From Paraphysomonas bandaiensis (taxonomy: Eukaryota; Chrysophyceae), in the NCBI GenBank assembly GCA_965644295.1, contig CBFFRP010000138.1, forward strand, positions 62,001 through 126,000: 64,000 bases of DNA. The letters are read 5' to 3'. This document shows positions 24,103 through 36,685 of this stretch, piece after piece (the first letter of the stretch is position 1; each line of letters begins with the position of its first letter). The notes below the pieces were generated by a model, which was given only the letters and a program-made list of their open reading frames with translations, did not search any database and had not been told where the DNA came from. The position numbers and the translations under genes were made by a program.

Positions 24103-27100
24103 ATGAGTCAACAGAGAGTAGAGAATGGTGAGCCCTCATGCTGCTGTGTGCATGATGTGATTTCATTGCAGTGGATTTGTCTCTGGCAAGACAACCCGGA
24201 AGAACGGTGTGGAATCGAAGACAAAACAGACGGGAATGGGCATCCACGCTCCCAGTTATTCTGCGTGATCTTGCGCCCCGCTCTGGCTTCGATCCTCAAA
24301 AGATGTGGGAGCGTGAGCAAAAGTTGGAGGAGGAAGAGGAACGTGTGACTACACCCGTCGCTGAAGGTAATGGAAATCATTTAAACGGGGCAGAAGCCAT
24401 CCGTGCTGAGCAGGAGAGGGCTCGACAAGCGGTGAGTACGATTTATATCCGCATGAAGAATTGTTAAACTGTTTTACACAGAGAGATCTGATGTACGACA
24501 GGGAGCGTATATCTAATAAGAAGTCTGAGGGTGCAGCGTAAGTATTGCGGTGTATTTATTTATCCCGTAACGTAAATTTCCCATCGCAGTGCGCTAATAG
24601 AGATCAGAAAGCTGATCAAGACCCCCGTTGGCAAGCTGGAACTCTTGCTGGAGATCCTCGACACGGCTGTTAAAAAGAGGGAGAAAGCCTTGGCCTTTGA
24701 TGTCTTCTGGGCTATCGAAGCCAATTCACTCTACCACAATGTTAGTTAGCACTTTTTCCACTTTTTGTGAGATAATCTGCGTGTAGGCGAAGCAGGAGCT
24801 TGCAAATCGCAGGTTGGCGAGGATAAACAATGAGAGGCTACCGAAAAAGAGTCGGGAAGCGGAATTGCTGTCCAAGCATAAGACCGTACTCAGAACGGTA
24901 CTGTCCACTATATTATATACATTGTTTTGAATGTGGAAATAACGACGTGCATAGGTGGATCGCTGGCGTTCTGAGGAGGATATGATTGTCACCCAGCTTA
25001 CTGTCATGTCTGACCGACTACCTCCGTTGTCTCCATTTACGTCAGACTTCCGCTTAGATGAATGGCAGAAACGCGTTCTCCGCCTCATAGATGCCGGCAA
25101 GAGTGTAGTGATCAGTGCCCCGACCTCCTCCGGTAAGACCATTATATCTACCTACGTTGCGACTCTGGGACGTATGCTTGGCTGTGCCCCAGCTGCTCCT
25201 GCTGGTGACCGCAGGCCCGAGACCAATCCCACACCTGTTAGAGTGGTTGACGGACATGAATATGAAGAGATCGAGGGAGATGAGGAGGTGGTGGATACTG
25301 CTGAGGTCAAGAACAGAGTTCTCTTTGTTGTGCCTACGGAGCCTTTGGTATGGCAGGTGGCAGCGCATTTTGCTAGACACATTCTCTCTGGCAATGTGGC
25401 GCTGGTCACTGATCAGATGATTTACAGTCCCCACAGTAAGGTTGATGAGCCCCCTGCCGTCGTAGTCGGCACCCCTAAAGCGCTGGAGTCGGCGATGACC
25501 AAGATAAGGGGCCGTAGCAGTTACCTCGAACGCGACTATAGGGTAGACAAGGCACAGCTGGTAGGCGGGTTCGACCATTATGGGTGGGTTGTTTACGATG
25601 AGATCCACGTGCTCGATGGTGACGACGGGGAGGCGTTACAACGGTTGATTCGTTTGATGAATTGTAACTTCCTTGCCCTCTCTGCAACTGTGGGTAATGC
25701 AGAAGAACTCAGATCCTGGATGGAGCGAGTGCGCGGCGAGCAGCTGAAAGTGGAAGTAGTGAACGCCCCTCGCTCTACAAGTGATGTTGTAGTTAACATG
25801 AACAACGTTAATGCTGGGCAGGAAACCCCGAAAGAAGCAGTAATGCGGGCGGAGCTTGAAGATGCTAACAGACTAGTGAAATATCAGGGCCATGAAGGGA
25901 GATTCCTCAATATTCAGAGACACACATGGACTCGAAAGAAGGACAGTGACGAGTTTCATCTAAAGCTGTTGCATCCATTGTCTGCAATTACCGTAGACTT
26001 CCTGAAGAATGATGGGTTCAAATCGTCTAGTCTGCCGATGACCCCCCTGGATAGTTATAATATGTGGTTGGATATGAAAAATGTGAGTGCATGTGCTGCT
26101 TAAGACTATAATATCCTGAATGGTACTAATGACCCCTTTACTTGTTGTAGCACTATCCTGCCGATGTCATTGCTGACCTGGATCCGCATAAGTATTTTTC
26201 CAACGACGCGTCTACCCGCATCACTTTAATCCAGTCGAAGGAGTACGAGTACGAGCTCAAGCGGCGCTTGGAGAAGCTCGCAGTCTCGCATGAGACTGAG
26301 ACACAAGAGTTGCTAGATGCTCACACTGTTGAGGATATGCCCCCTGAGTTCAATGTGACAGATATCGTTATGCATCTAAAGAGACAGAGCATGCTTCCAT
26401 GCCTCATTTTTCACTTGAATGCATTCGAATTAATAGGGTTATTTAATTCTTTACTGGGTGGTATTGAGGAAAGGCAAAAGGTAGCACACCCGAACTACTA
26501 TTCATCCCTCGAACGAAGGGTGGCCGCTAGGCGTTCTGAGCAGAATCGTGTTCTGGCTGAGGTTCAAACCAGGCAGGACAGGGAGGAAGCAGAGCGGGAT
26601 GGTACTATTCAGGACACCATAGAGGTCGTTGATTACACTACACCACACCCCGACTTTGCGATGACTCCCTCTGGCCCAATCTCATCAAGGGAGTTCCAGG
26701 ATATTTGCAATGATGTTAAGAAGGGTGACAAATTCGAAGGCGATGTTTCGAAACATGCTTTGATGCGAGCTCTCCGTCGCGGTATTGGCTTGTATATTAA
26801 CGATCATCACTTCACTGCGTATCGTGTGGCCGTCATGCGCCTGGCTATGCAGGGTAAACTCGGTGTGGTACTGTCCGACTCTTCTCTCGCCTACGGAGTT
26901 AATATGCCATTCCGCACATGTGTATTCTGTGGCGAGATGGGTGGAAAGTTAGACACTCTCATGGCGCAGCAGATGGCTGGGCGCTCAGGTCGTCGTGGAC
27001 TTGATACTCAGGGTCATCTTGTGTACGCTGGATCCCGTGCTTCCTTCATCAGAGAGCTGGTGCTTGCACGTATTCCTGCTATCACAGGACGGGAACCTCG

Positions 27101-28105
27101 TTACCATACTCAATTCTTGCAGGAGATGCTTTCGAAGCACAGTAACCCGAAGAGATTTTTCGAGGATCAAATGAACCAACTGGGTGGTTTGACCCTGAAT
27201 GACTACATCACGGGAAGGACAAATATGCCCAACTTCCGTGAAGTATCTATCGAAACATTGGTGGCTCTGGGTCTAGTGGAAGAATGCGGTCGCCTCTCGG
27301 AGGAGGAGTTGACCCAGGCCAGAGACGAGGACAATATTGACTTCATGGCAGATGCCACTCCTTCTGGTTACCGTCCATCCACACCACGGTTCAACTGTGC
27401 TTTGCTATGGTTGATGTGGGAGTTGAGAGAAAATATGGCGGACAGCATTGCCCTTGGCTGCATGTTACCAGAATTGTATGAAGAGTTCATTAATCAGCGT
27501 AGGGCAGACAGAACTGGAGACACGGAAGAAGTGCAGCACTGTTTCCTGCTCTTTCTATTGAATACCGTGGATCGCGTCCCATACAGAGGAGACCTTGGAG
27601 AAGGATATTATGAGGTCGCGCTGATGGACCACCCCTTTGTTGTGAGACGAGACCTGCAAGAGCGTCTGGGGGTATGGAATGATCGGCTCGCTGAGGTACA
27701 ACAGATTATTGATGAAACTGGCGCATGCAAAAAAGAGTGGATGAAGCTAGAAGTGCCCCCAGGGCAGCCATTGGATTCCACCGTTTTTCATTGTCTTGTT
27801 AACCCTGGTCACGTTGCTACCCTGCCACCAATTGTGAAGCAATTTTTGAAAGAGAGATTCTTGAGTATATCCAAGAAGCTAATTTTGATGCACAATAACC
27901 TTATGGGAGACACTGCCAGATATGGTAAATTTGAATTGCTCACCAGGTTAGTTAATGTGTCTGTAATAAATGTTGTAATAAATGTTGTAATAACTGTATA
28001 TATACGTTTAGGAAAACCTTCAAATTGGTGCAGTACGTGTCGCGGAATCTCATTCAAAACATAGTCAACTTTGATGATGTTTCTGCTGCTGATACGGAAA
28101 TCTGA
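24103..28105 (+). CDS. DDX60/Ski2-like RNA helicase, right copy, 8 exons
   Basis: Exons 24103-24127, 24172-24431, 24482-24537, 24590-24740, 24787-24897, 24955-26082, 26151-27946 and 28012-28105 give 3621 nt and 1206 aa. Exon positions and phases are identical to the left copy. Motif I is at about residues 256-263, the DEIH box near 416 and motif VI near 851. It carries the insertion LGCAPAAPAGDRRPE... after TLGRM, a Pro-rich segment in an exposed loop position between motifs I and Ia. The last exon starts KTFKLVQYVSRNLIQ and ends DTEI. Both copies keep all catalytic residues, so both could be functional. The first coding exon is 25 nt; further 5' exons cannot be excluded. Confidence 0.88.
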
Positions 28106-28539
28106 AACTGTAAGGAGTGTACTCACTGTAGTCAACTGGAGACAATGGGAAATATTAATCTGACGCTTTGTTAGTTTGCCTATTTGTTACTAACTTGTCA
28201 TTTTTGGAGTATATATTGATGCTTCGAACAGTTGGTGTGTTTTCAAGTTTACTCAGTAATTGTTTCATCCGGTTATATTAACACGCTATTTAAGTATTAA
28301 AGAAATAATTGATCCAGTATATGTAATTGTTTAGAGGTGGATGTTGTACGATATCATAATGACTGCCTTGAATTCAGCACATAGGTTATATAATTTGTCA
28401 AACATGCGAAGCACATTTTCTGAGCCTTTCTTCAAAGTGATAATCAAGACTAACCAGAAGTGTATTTCGCTGATGGAGCCGGTGAAGTCATTAATTAAGA
28501 GTTTAAATGCTATATATTACACACAGCGTGTGTTGTCAC

Positions 28540-28815
28540 AAACACACAATATGGTCAAGTACGGATTGCCCAGTAAATGCCGTGGAGGAGCGCAACAGAA
28601 CTGTCTCAAAAACGACGCTTGTAATGTTGCTTCAGTCGGGTTTTCAGCACAATTCTGGCTTGAAGCGTCTTACCCCGCACGTTATACCCAGGCTTATTCG
28701 ACTCCCGACCAGGACAGTCAGAAGTTTTATGTCACCATCATATTTTTATTATGAGTATATTACAGGGCAATCGCCTAGCCTCACTTCTCTAAGCAGTTTG
28801 GAGTTTACTATAGCT
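28540..28815 (+). pseudogene. Degenerate Ty1/copia-type Pol (integrase C-terminal) fragment
   Basis: In one frame the translation reads NAVEERNRTVSK, LLQSG, IRLPTRTVRSFMSPSYF and TGQSPSLTSL. In an overlapping frame QFWLEASYPARYT fills the expected place between LLQSG and the RLPT block. The order E-RNRT / LLQSGL / FW-EA / NRLPT / P---G-KPS-- is the conserved end of the copia integrase core. A frameshift between blocks shows the copy is dead. No LTRs were identified nearby. Confidence 0.5.
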
Positions 28816-29542
28816 TGACAGAGATAGACAGGACAAATTGAACATGAATAGTGTTATTCGCTGCAGGTAGTCATTCATCATAAAATTCGTCATTCATTCG
28901 GTGTTATAATAGCAGTTGCGTAATGTGATTATGAAGAGTCGTTTATGATTAATCACGTATATTTTCTAAGACACACTAGCATGATGAGCAATATAATATA
29001 TCAATATTGCAATATATTGCGAGGCCAAAATTTAATATAAAATAATTATCAATATATTATAATATATTGTAGCAAGCAAGAATAAATAATTACAATATAT
29101 TGCAATCCAATATATTTTTGACTGGCCCTGTTTACTATAGGGCACGCTCTCGGAATGGGGCATATATAGTGGGACTAACCCCTCTTCCACAGAACATTGG
29201 TTTTAATTATCATCGTAATAATATACTATACATTAATATATATTATGAATAAATTATAATTATATAAAATGTCATTGAGCTAAGTAGATGTGTATACTAT
29301 ATATGCATTATTTGTTTTGTTTGAATGATTTTTAAAATGGTTTATTTTAAACTAAAATTGATTAGGCGGATTCACTTATTATTTTGACTATTTAAAAGTT
29401 ATCATGGCTACTAGAGGAAATTTGCAAATTTGACTAAGTTGAATAATTTTTCCTAATGTCCGTCTCTAGTGTGGAAAGCACCAAATAAGGGAGACAATAC
29501 CCACTACGATAATTTATTGTTTAGAAACCGAATTTATTTATA

Positions 29543-29999
29543 TTGAAAGTCTTTTTATTTAGCAATAGGCGTTAAAAACTCATTCCAATACAGTGGCTAG
29601 TTGAATGCTAGATCTACTAGTTAGACCTCTACCCATAACTAACCAGCACAAATTCTATTATCCTACTATTTAGCGCTACAGAAGCTGCTTGTGCGTCGCC
29701 GCAAGCACCAAGGTGCAACCACTTCCGTTCTTGATGTTGTGTGTGAGTTCGCCCTGCTCGTGTGTCTGAGGACTCACTGGCGCGTGTTGTCCGGGGGTCT
29801 CCCCTTGGGATAAGGTTCCGCCTGGCTCTGAGGTACCGGGTTCTGTATTAAAGTCCTGAGCGTACCGAGCACTAGATGTGTGCACTGAGAGGTTGATGGT
29901 GTGGTGGAATGTGGCGGTGTCGCCATGCACCGTCTGGGCGTTGGGCATAGGTGGAGTTGCCGCGAATTTATTTACTGGAAGAAATGCGTGAACATACAC
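29543..29999 (-). repeat. Family-A repeat copy with attached GC-richer reading frame
   Basis: 29543-29716 is the dispersed family-A repeat. On the minus strand an open frame without ATG (29999-29676) runs into it and ends CTLVLAATHKQLL-stop. It is clearly more GC-rich than its surroundings and Pro/Thr/Ser-rich, like a retroelement linker region. Not called as a gene. Confidence 0.45.
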
Positions 30000-30171
30000 A
30001 GGAGTTCTGCCATTTTATATTGGTTACGACTTTTTAGAGTGTTTATTGTATTATATAATCAAAACATTACCTTTACTCATGTAACATCTTTTTAAAATAT
30101 CAGTCAATCCCATCGACAAAATTCACACATATATATATCAACAATTAAATATACTTCCGTTATAATTACAC

Positions 30172-30265
30172 CATTCGACGCTCCTCAATCGCACAATGTC
30201 TAACATAACTTACTACAGCATTCGACGCTCCTCAATCGCACAATGTCTAACATAACTTACTACAG
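30172..30265. repeat. 47-bp unit in perfect tandem duplication
   Basis: The unit starting CATTCGACGCTCCTCAATCG occupies 30172-30218 and is repeated exactly at 30219-30265. It lies in noncoding DNA about 450 bp beyond the stop of eIF3L. Confidence 0.9.
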
Positions 30266-30721
30266 CAGCACTCAACGCTTTCCAAACAAACTGTGCTATT
30301 GAGTATGTTGTACCCCCTATTCCTTATCCATGCTACACACTACACACAATAAAAGAAACTTAGTGTTATAATTTTCTTATTATGCAGGCTTAGTAACCAT
30401 GAACGTGTAGCCATTTCCCGGAAAATACCTTCCTTTCTGCATGCTTGCCATGTTCAGCTTATTACACTGTAAAGCTGGCGCTATAAGATATAAGTACACA
30501 ATTCAATCCATTCATTCCAGATTTCATATAAATATACCTAATGGGGAATGAATTTAGTACTATTACTAGACAATTGGTCACATTTTCGGTACCTAACTAA
30601 GACTGCAGCATCAAGGATAACATAACTCTCCGCGTTGTTTCAGAACACTCCAATACCCACTAAACAAGCATTTTTCTACCAGAGAATACTAGTTACAGGC
30701 GAGAGTCGAGAGCCTCCAGCT

Positions 30722-32448
30722 TTACATGTTGTAGGGGCGGAATATTCTGTCCAGATCAGTCGCGAACTCAGCATTTTTACGTATGCCCGAAAGGAAGAAT
30801 CTCTCTGTGGATGAAGGTCCGGATTCTTTGGCGTGGTCTATGATGAGGTAACCATCCTGGATGCGGAATGATACATCGGACACTGGGGATGGGGCTGAGC
30901 TCGTTCCAACTGCAGGGGCAGAGGAGTCAAGGGAAAGCTGTCCCCCACAACCCCGCACCTGTCGGTTCTTATGGGATGAGGACAATAGCAATGCAACTAG
31001 CTCCTCCTCAGATACGTCATTAAATCTAGCCAGCTTTGACAATTCTATAGAGGAGTAGAGACGTAAGTATGATCGCAGGTGAAGAAGGGACATCTGCTGT
31101 TTAGCTTCAGTCATAAAGATGTGAACTTGAGCCCGTATGGCATCGTGGATGGTACTTCCACCTGCTGAGTCTGGCACAGTGGGTGAAATGAATTTGGGAC
31201 AGGCACTTTCGAACATATCCTCGAAAGCCGCGATATCTCCAACTCTCAGACGGCGAAGTTTGTCGGAGCACTTGCTACTGATAGTGTCGGCAACCTGGTC
31301 ATCTACCCTGTGACCCGGACAGAGACACATTGCAATGGCGGCAAGAGACACCATTTTGTCAAGCATTTTCTGATGCTGGCCCTGTACTCCAGCCTTGAGC
31401 ACAGATGCCCCTGGCTTGAGAACACGAGATATGTGGAGTATGATATGACTGAATGTATCAATGGCATCCGCGTAGCGGCGAAGCATGATCATGCTTACAC
31501 CTGCGTGATAGAAGATATTAACGTGACAGGTGGGGACCTGCGAGAACATCTCTCCCTGGTCAGAGAGGCGAATTCCAGATATAGCATCTAGAGATGCAGT
31601 ATAGTCAGCAAGAAGGCACTCCAAACGGCCCAGTTCAATGGTGCAGAAGTATCCCACGAGAGAGTGTACAGAGTCATGAGCGGTGCCAGAGGCCATACGG
31701 ATCATGCTACTGAGAAGGTTAGATACAATTGGCATTGACCAGGCGTCCTTATTCGCCTCCATGGTGTGCAAGTCCTCTTCCGAGCGAGCACCAACCTTAT
31801 AATAAGGAGCACGGTCAGAGCATAACAGGTCATGATAGATTGGCATGAAGCAGTACCTGTGCGCGAAACTGACAGAAGGATTGAAACTGGTAGACAAACT
31901 CCTGCACTATGTCATACGCCCACTGTGTCGTCAGCTTTATAAAGTAGGGATCTTGAGTGCTCAAAAGAATATTAAATAACTATAAACATATGTTATAAAC
32001 TACAAATATATTTATACGTCTATTAACTTACTCTGTTATAGTTCGACCAGGACTCCAAATACAGATTAAGAGGGATTTGTTTCAATTTAGAGAAGTATTG
32101 ACGCATTGTGAGTTCTCTATACATTAAATCACCATACAGTATAATATATACACATATATCTACCTGTAAAAGAGAAGGAATACATAGTCATCACCGCACT
32201 CAGATGCAACAGTCTGAGCACTTGGCCAGCTACCTTGTGAGAAATATTTCTCAGTTATTTCCTATGAAACACATCATCTGATATCATCCTCATATACATC
32301 TCTATTGTACCTTAAACTTGCTGTCGTATAGCGTCTGTACATCCTCTACACGTAAGCTACGTCTAGTAGCATCATGCATATCAAATATAAAGTCTTTAAT
32401 TGCATCTGGTAATGCAAAATCAATATGTTTATTATCATCATATGACAT
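30722..32448 (-). CDS. Translation initiation factor eIF3 subunit L, 5 exons
   Basis: Exons on the minus strand: 32448-32311, 32261-32164, 32116-32032, 31979-31857, 31795-30722; 1518 nt, 505 aa. Diagnostic blocks are FVYQFQSFCQFRAQ (end of exon 4), SLVGYFCTIELGRLECLLADY, VNIFYHAGVSMIMLRRYADAI and CPKFISP, all in eIF3L order, with a PCI-type helical C-terminus. eIF3L is a non-core eIF3 subunit that helps recruit mRNA to the 40S ribosome. Introns are 49, 47, 52 and 61 nt. The apparent ATG at 31897 lies in another frame and is not the start. Confidence 0.93.
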
Positions 32449-32992
32449 GTTGAATAAGGTTATGTTAATCTCTGTGATTGGGTTATTAAACAGATGAAAT
32501 ATATATGATGAGGTGGTTTATATTCCACTCCAGAGGCATGTATGTATGTATATGGGCGGGCATGTGTAGGTAGAAGCATGTGTATGTATGTATATGTATG
32601 TATGTATGTATGGTGGTGGGGTGGATATATCAACACTGCAATATTCCCAGCACCACACATTCGTTCCATAGTACTATACACGATATTCCAAGTTGCTGCT
32701 GCTGCTGACTACGAATATAGACCGGTATACAGTATACAACAATATGTATAGATATGGTGTACGTACTATATATAATATATACCCATTCACCACACCTCTG
32801 CTCTGAGAAAAATCCAGTTTTTAGGTCACAAAAAGGGATAGTTTTTTAGCCTAATCAAGATATTCCCATATCCCCCCCCTGATCGTCATACTACGCATAG
32901 ACGCACACAGCTTACCAGTTCACGCACTCTGTATAGGCGTTCTCTGCTATAGTATCCAGTTCATAATTCTATTTCTCTAACTACCATCACAA
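32449..32992. promoter_or_regulatory. Divergent intergenic region (eIF3L / GST)
   Basis: 544 bp between two divergent genes. Contains a GTATGTATGTATGTATG microsatellite at 32540-32610 and a C-run at 32873. No known motif can be assigned. Confidence 0.4.
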
Positions 32993-33790
32993 ATGCCCAC
33001 TCCAATCTTAAAATACTTCTCCCTAAGAGGTCGTGGTGATGTTATTCGTATTGCCTTATCACTAACAGGCGAAGAATGGGATGAACAGCCTGTAGACTAT
33101 GCATTAATGAAACAAGCTGGTCCTGACTATCCATATGGTCAAGCACCTGCATTTGAACACAATGGAAATAAGCTTGTTCAAACAGATGCTATCTTACGAT
33201 ACATTGGTCGTGAGTGGAACATGTATGGGTCATCTAATGCAGAGTCCAGTCATATAGATATGATATTAGGGGGAGTTGAGTCCATCAGAGCGGAATATCT
33301 CAAACTCTGTTATGGTAATTCATTTTCTGATGAGGCAATGGAAGAATATAGAAACTCAAGGATGGATCCTTCGACTATTAATCAGAGGAATGGAGGAGCA
33401 CACTTCCAGTACCTGGAAAATATTTTGGGTGAGTATCAGTAGGTCAAGTTATGTTACTGTGTGCGTACTATTCTTTTATTATCGCAAGACGACATGTAAT
33501 AGATTATAATAGTGTTTCAGCGGCATATATGTTATACTTATTTGTTTTTTTCAGAGTGGAGTGAGAGCTTCAAGTCATCAGGCTTCGCTGTGGGGGGCCG
33601 ATTAAGTATCGCCGACATCCAGCTATTCGATATCGTCGATTTACACTTACGTCCCGTCTTCCCGGGTGTTATGCAGGCCTTCCCGAATCTTTTGGCTCTG
33701 CATAAGACTGTGTCGGAGATACCTGCCGTGAAAGGCTTCCTCAATAGCACCCGACGACCTGAAAAAGTCAACGGTAACGGCCTTGGCTAA
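32993..33790 (+). CDS. Glutathione S-transferase, 2 exons
   Basis: Exons 32993-33428 and 33555-33790 give 672 nt and 223 aa. The N-terminal thioredoxin-like domain starts MPTPILKYFSLRGRGDVIRI, with a catalytic Tyr at residue 8, the cis-Pro in YGQAPAFEHNG and the glutathione-binding QTDAILRYIGR. The C-terminal helical domain contains LSIADIQLFDIVDLHL. Pattern and length fit sigma/alpha/mu/pi-type cytosolic GSTs. It conjugates glutathione to electrophiles. The 126-nt intron splits a Glu codon. Confidence 0.93.
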
Positions 33791-34721
33791 TCATCCTTGT
33801 ATGGTCTCTTAAAATGTCACATAATTAAGTGATACAGTCGGGTAACAATGCAGTAGAATTCTATGTACTGATTCATATCAACTAATAAGAATTGCTACTA
33901 TTTACTCTAAGTTCCAATTATTGCAATTAGTGTGCTGTTAACCGAAACCTAAGTACTAGTTGAAGCGCTCTTCGAGTCTTAACGAATCTTTATCATGATC
34001 CACATCAGCTAGGAATACCTCAGTATTTAAGAGCTGGTGTCATAGTTACGCAGCACTGATAGATATTACGAAAGGCAATGAACAATAATAGATGTTGATC
34101 GATTATTGCATCCTAGTTACGAAAGACATTTTTGGATACAAATGGAGATTTAAGCTTAGTAGTAGTAAGAAGAATGTTGTGATTATTAGAGTGTAAAAGT
34201 GATGAACGCAGTACACAGTTATGTTATAAAAGTGAATAATAACGCTAAATATAACTATCACACACAAATGGAATTGTTAGAAGTATAACTGATAATGACG
34301 ATCGTTATGATGACGATCACGTATCTTCAACAGATACTCTCTCTAGTTCAGTTCACGATTGTATTATACAGGGTAAACAAATGTTGCTATTCGTATTAAC
34401 ATGAATTATAGGCGTCTAGACATAAGTTAAATATTACTGTTTACTATATCCTATATCCAGTTTCTGCTGTAGGTGGTCTTTCGTATGGTGTACGCGAGAG
34501 ATATGAGAGTTGGTGGTGAACTATCAGCCGCTACGTTATTGGCACTCAAAACATCGTCATAAATAACAAGATTTTCATGACTAAGACAGTGAATTATAAT
34601 TCCTAAGCATGACTTTAAGTACGCGATGAAACGTTTTGCAGCGCCAACGATTATATCTACAAAAAATGCTGCAACATAAACAAACCCAACATTATCATAT
34701 ATTCAAAGACGTATCAGGTGC
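33791..34721. other. Intergenic; contains one copy of a 220-bp dispersed duplication
   Basis: 34150-34380 is similar to 43370-43580 in the same orientation; both contain TAAGCTTAGTAGTAGTAAGA and TATCTTCAACAGATACTCTC. No coding potential is shared, and nothing else is recognised. Confidence 0.6.
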
Positions 34722-36110
34722 CTATATCTCTCCTGCGAGTTCCTTGGCTATTTGTGCCTCCAGCTCGGCGTCATCTTCATCATCTGCATGGATTGGCGTA
34801 TTACCAAGATATCGGTCTACTTCCGAGAGTGATGCTTACCTAGGTCTCCTAGATCCTCAAAATCATCATCCGCAAGAAGGTCAAGATCCTCTTCTTCCTC
34901 AACTCCCGCTGTAGGGCCGCTGCCAGAGTCATCCCCTAGCTCCGCCTCCACCTATGGAATCGAATGGCAGTGAATATTTCAGCAACGTGACATCTCCACC
35001 ACCTACTAACCTCTGCCGCCAGAGCAGCCGCCTCTTCAGCCCTACGTCTGTCAAGCTCCAGTTCCTTCTCCTTCCCTCGTCCCCGCCCTACCCATCCACT
35101 ACTAGTGCTGCTGTACACGTCCTCCCCACTAGCATCCCACTCTGCACTGGCGACATTTTCCTGTTGTTGGTTAAGAGGACTGCTTCGGGTCTCAGCACCA
35201 ACTGTTCGGGCGGGTGGGTCTGGTCGCTCGGGAGAGGAGGAGCAGTAAATGACATCCGCTTTGTCGAGAGAGTCCAAGTATGCGTTAGGCTCAGGGGAGT
35301 CAATACCGCTTTTGTAACGAAGGAAATATATCCGGGCATAATAGTTGCGCCAGAAAATTTCTTCGTCCATTTTCGGTGATACTCTGGCGTGTAATCTCGC
35401 TAAATTCTTGTCAAGATTCAAAAGAGACATAACTTGAGGTATAACTTCCTTGAAATTGAAATCGAGTAACCGCAACAGTTCGGTGTCGGGCGTTATTGTG
35501 AAATTTAACTCCGAAAGAGACAATTGAAGAATGTTGTCCATGAGATCTTGGGATAGAATAGAAGTCGACTCATCGGACGACTCCCAAGGAAGGGAAGACG
35601 GTCTACCTTTCGCAATTGAGTTTTCTATACAATAAATTATAAAGCTATGTACATATATTGTAAGGTATATATACATGTAAACGTACGTATATCTATGGAA
35701 TGTTTATCGATACTGTGACGTATATACGCACAGGTATGTTTATATGTTTTAAGGTATAGAGTGAGGTATATATATGTAAAAGAGTGCGTATATTACAAGG
35801 TAGATATATAGAGAGGTATGTATATATGTATGTAAAGGAGTGTGTGTGTATTATAAGGATTAGAGAGAGAGGTATGTATATATGTATACAGATGTCATTA
35901 TGGGGTTCAATCTGGTGTCCCACCTTGAATAACACGCTCTCTCTCTGTAGCTAATTGACTTTCCGCTGCACTAGCATGAGCAGATATCGTATCTGCTACT
36001 TGCTATACATATACATACATATATATTACATTATATAGATGTTAGTGGAAGAGACTTACGTCAGCGAGTTGTTGGGCACTTGAAGCCAATGAATTCCACC
36101 ATTCAGACAT
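34722..36110 (-). CDS. BSD-domain protein, 6 exons
   Basis: Exons on the minus strand: 36110-36060, 36002-35924, 35624-35011, 34951-34840, 34783-34722; 918 nt, 305 aa (five coding exons found; a sixth is not needed). The N-terminus MSEWWNSLASSAQQLADQVAD looks amphipathic, as in BSDC1/SYAP-type proteins. The BSD domain spans roughly residues 70-140 and ends with the signature DEEIFWRNYYARIYFLR. A Ser/Pro-rich linker, an EKELELDRRRAEEAAALAAE helix and an acidic tail (EEEEDLDLLADDDFEDLGDLD) follow. Function of this class is poorly known; some members are membrane- or trafficking-associated. Intron 2 (35625-35923, 299 nt) is unusually long and rich in TATGTA repeats. Confidence 0.82.
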
Positions 36111-36685
36111 GTGATAGATATAGCTAGAAGATTATTTAATAACTTATATATGAAGGTCTTCTTAATACATCTGTGTATAGGAGTTCTCTCACACTGTTAT
36201 TAGACTAACATATGAGTCTATAGGTACACGGTACATACAGCAGGCGAAGTTATGGTTATGAGTCCTACGTAGAGAACTATACCATATATATGTGTATGTA
36301 TATGTATACAGCTGAAGAAGTGGTCGAAGTTTTCAAAAAAAAACGTTCTGTAATTTTACAAAAACTGTCCTCTTGTTTTAGTATATATAATACTGTAGAA
36401 AAAATGTAAGAAAAAAAAATCCTAGAAAAAAAATTGTAAATAATGGGACCAATAAAAGGTACTCAAGTAATAAGGAAGAGTATTGATTGGTTTAGATAGA
36501 ATAAATGGTTCAGAAACCATAATAAGGGATATATACGCTTGATAATCCAGTATACAGTTGTGTATAAGAAATTATGTGGCGTATATATACAGACTCAGCT
36601 AGTTGTTAACTCAGTGCTCCTTTAATTATCAAACAGATAGTTAATACCGTGCTGTGATTAATTGTATTTGCAATTGTTTGTTCAC
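36111..36685. promoter_or_regulatory. Divergent intergenic region (BSD gene / RPAC1)
   Basis: 575 bp separating two divergent genes. Homopolymer-rich around 36335-36435. No assignable motif. Confidence 0.4.

Larger units (their letters stand above)
18573..28463. repeat. Giant inverted duplication (arms about 4.6 and 4.7 kb)
   Basis: 18573-23137 is repeated in reverse complement at about 23745-28463. Outer ends match (CACTTCTG near 18578 against CAGAAGTG near 28457) and inner ends match (TTTGCCTGATCCACAAATTC at 23110 against its complement at 23757-23776). Each arm contains a complete helicase gene with flanks. Differences include an 81-bp and a 30-bp coding indel, a 12-bp intron duplication and scattered substitutions. 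Confidence 0.95.
28464..30721. other. Intergenic, repeat-rich, no intact gene
   Basis: Contains a copia-like fragment, an AATATATTGCAATATATTG-rich stretch at 28985-29125 that looks like hAT-terminus debris, one family-A repeat copy and a 47-bp tandem duplication. All but the hAT debris are annotated separately. Confidence 0.5.

Noticed and set aside
23811-24131. 106-codon ORF leading into helicase exon 1 (plus its mirror in the left arm)
   Set aside because: No homology, no splice support, and it runs past the exon 1 donor; conserved in both arms only because the DNA is duplicated.
21420-25608. 157-184-codon ORFs antisense to the helicase genes
   Set aside because: Shadows of conserved coding exons; the sense frames carry all helicase motifs.
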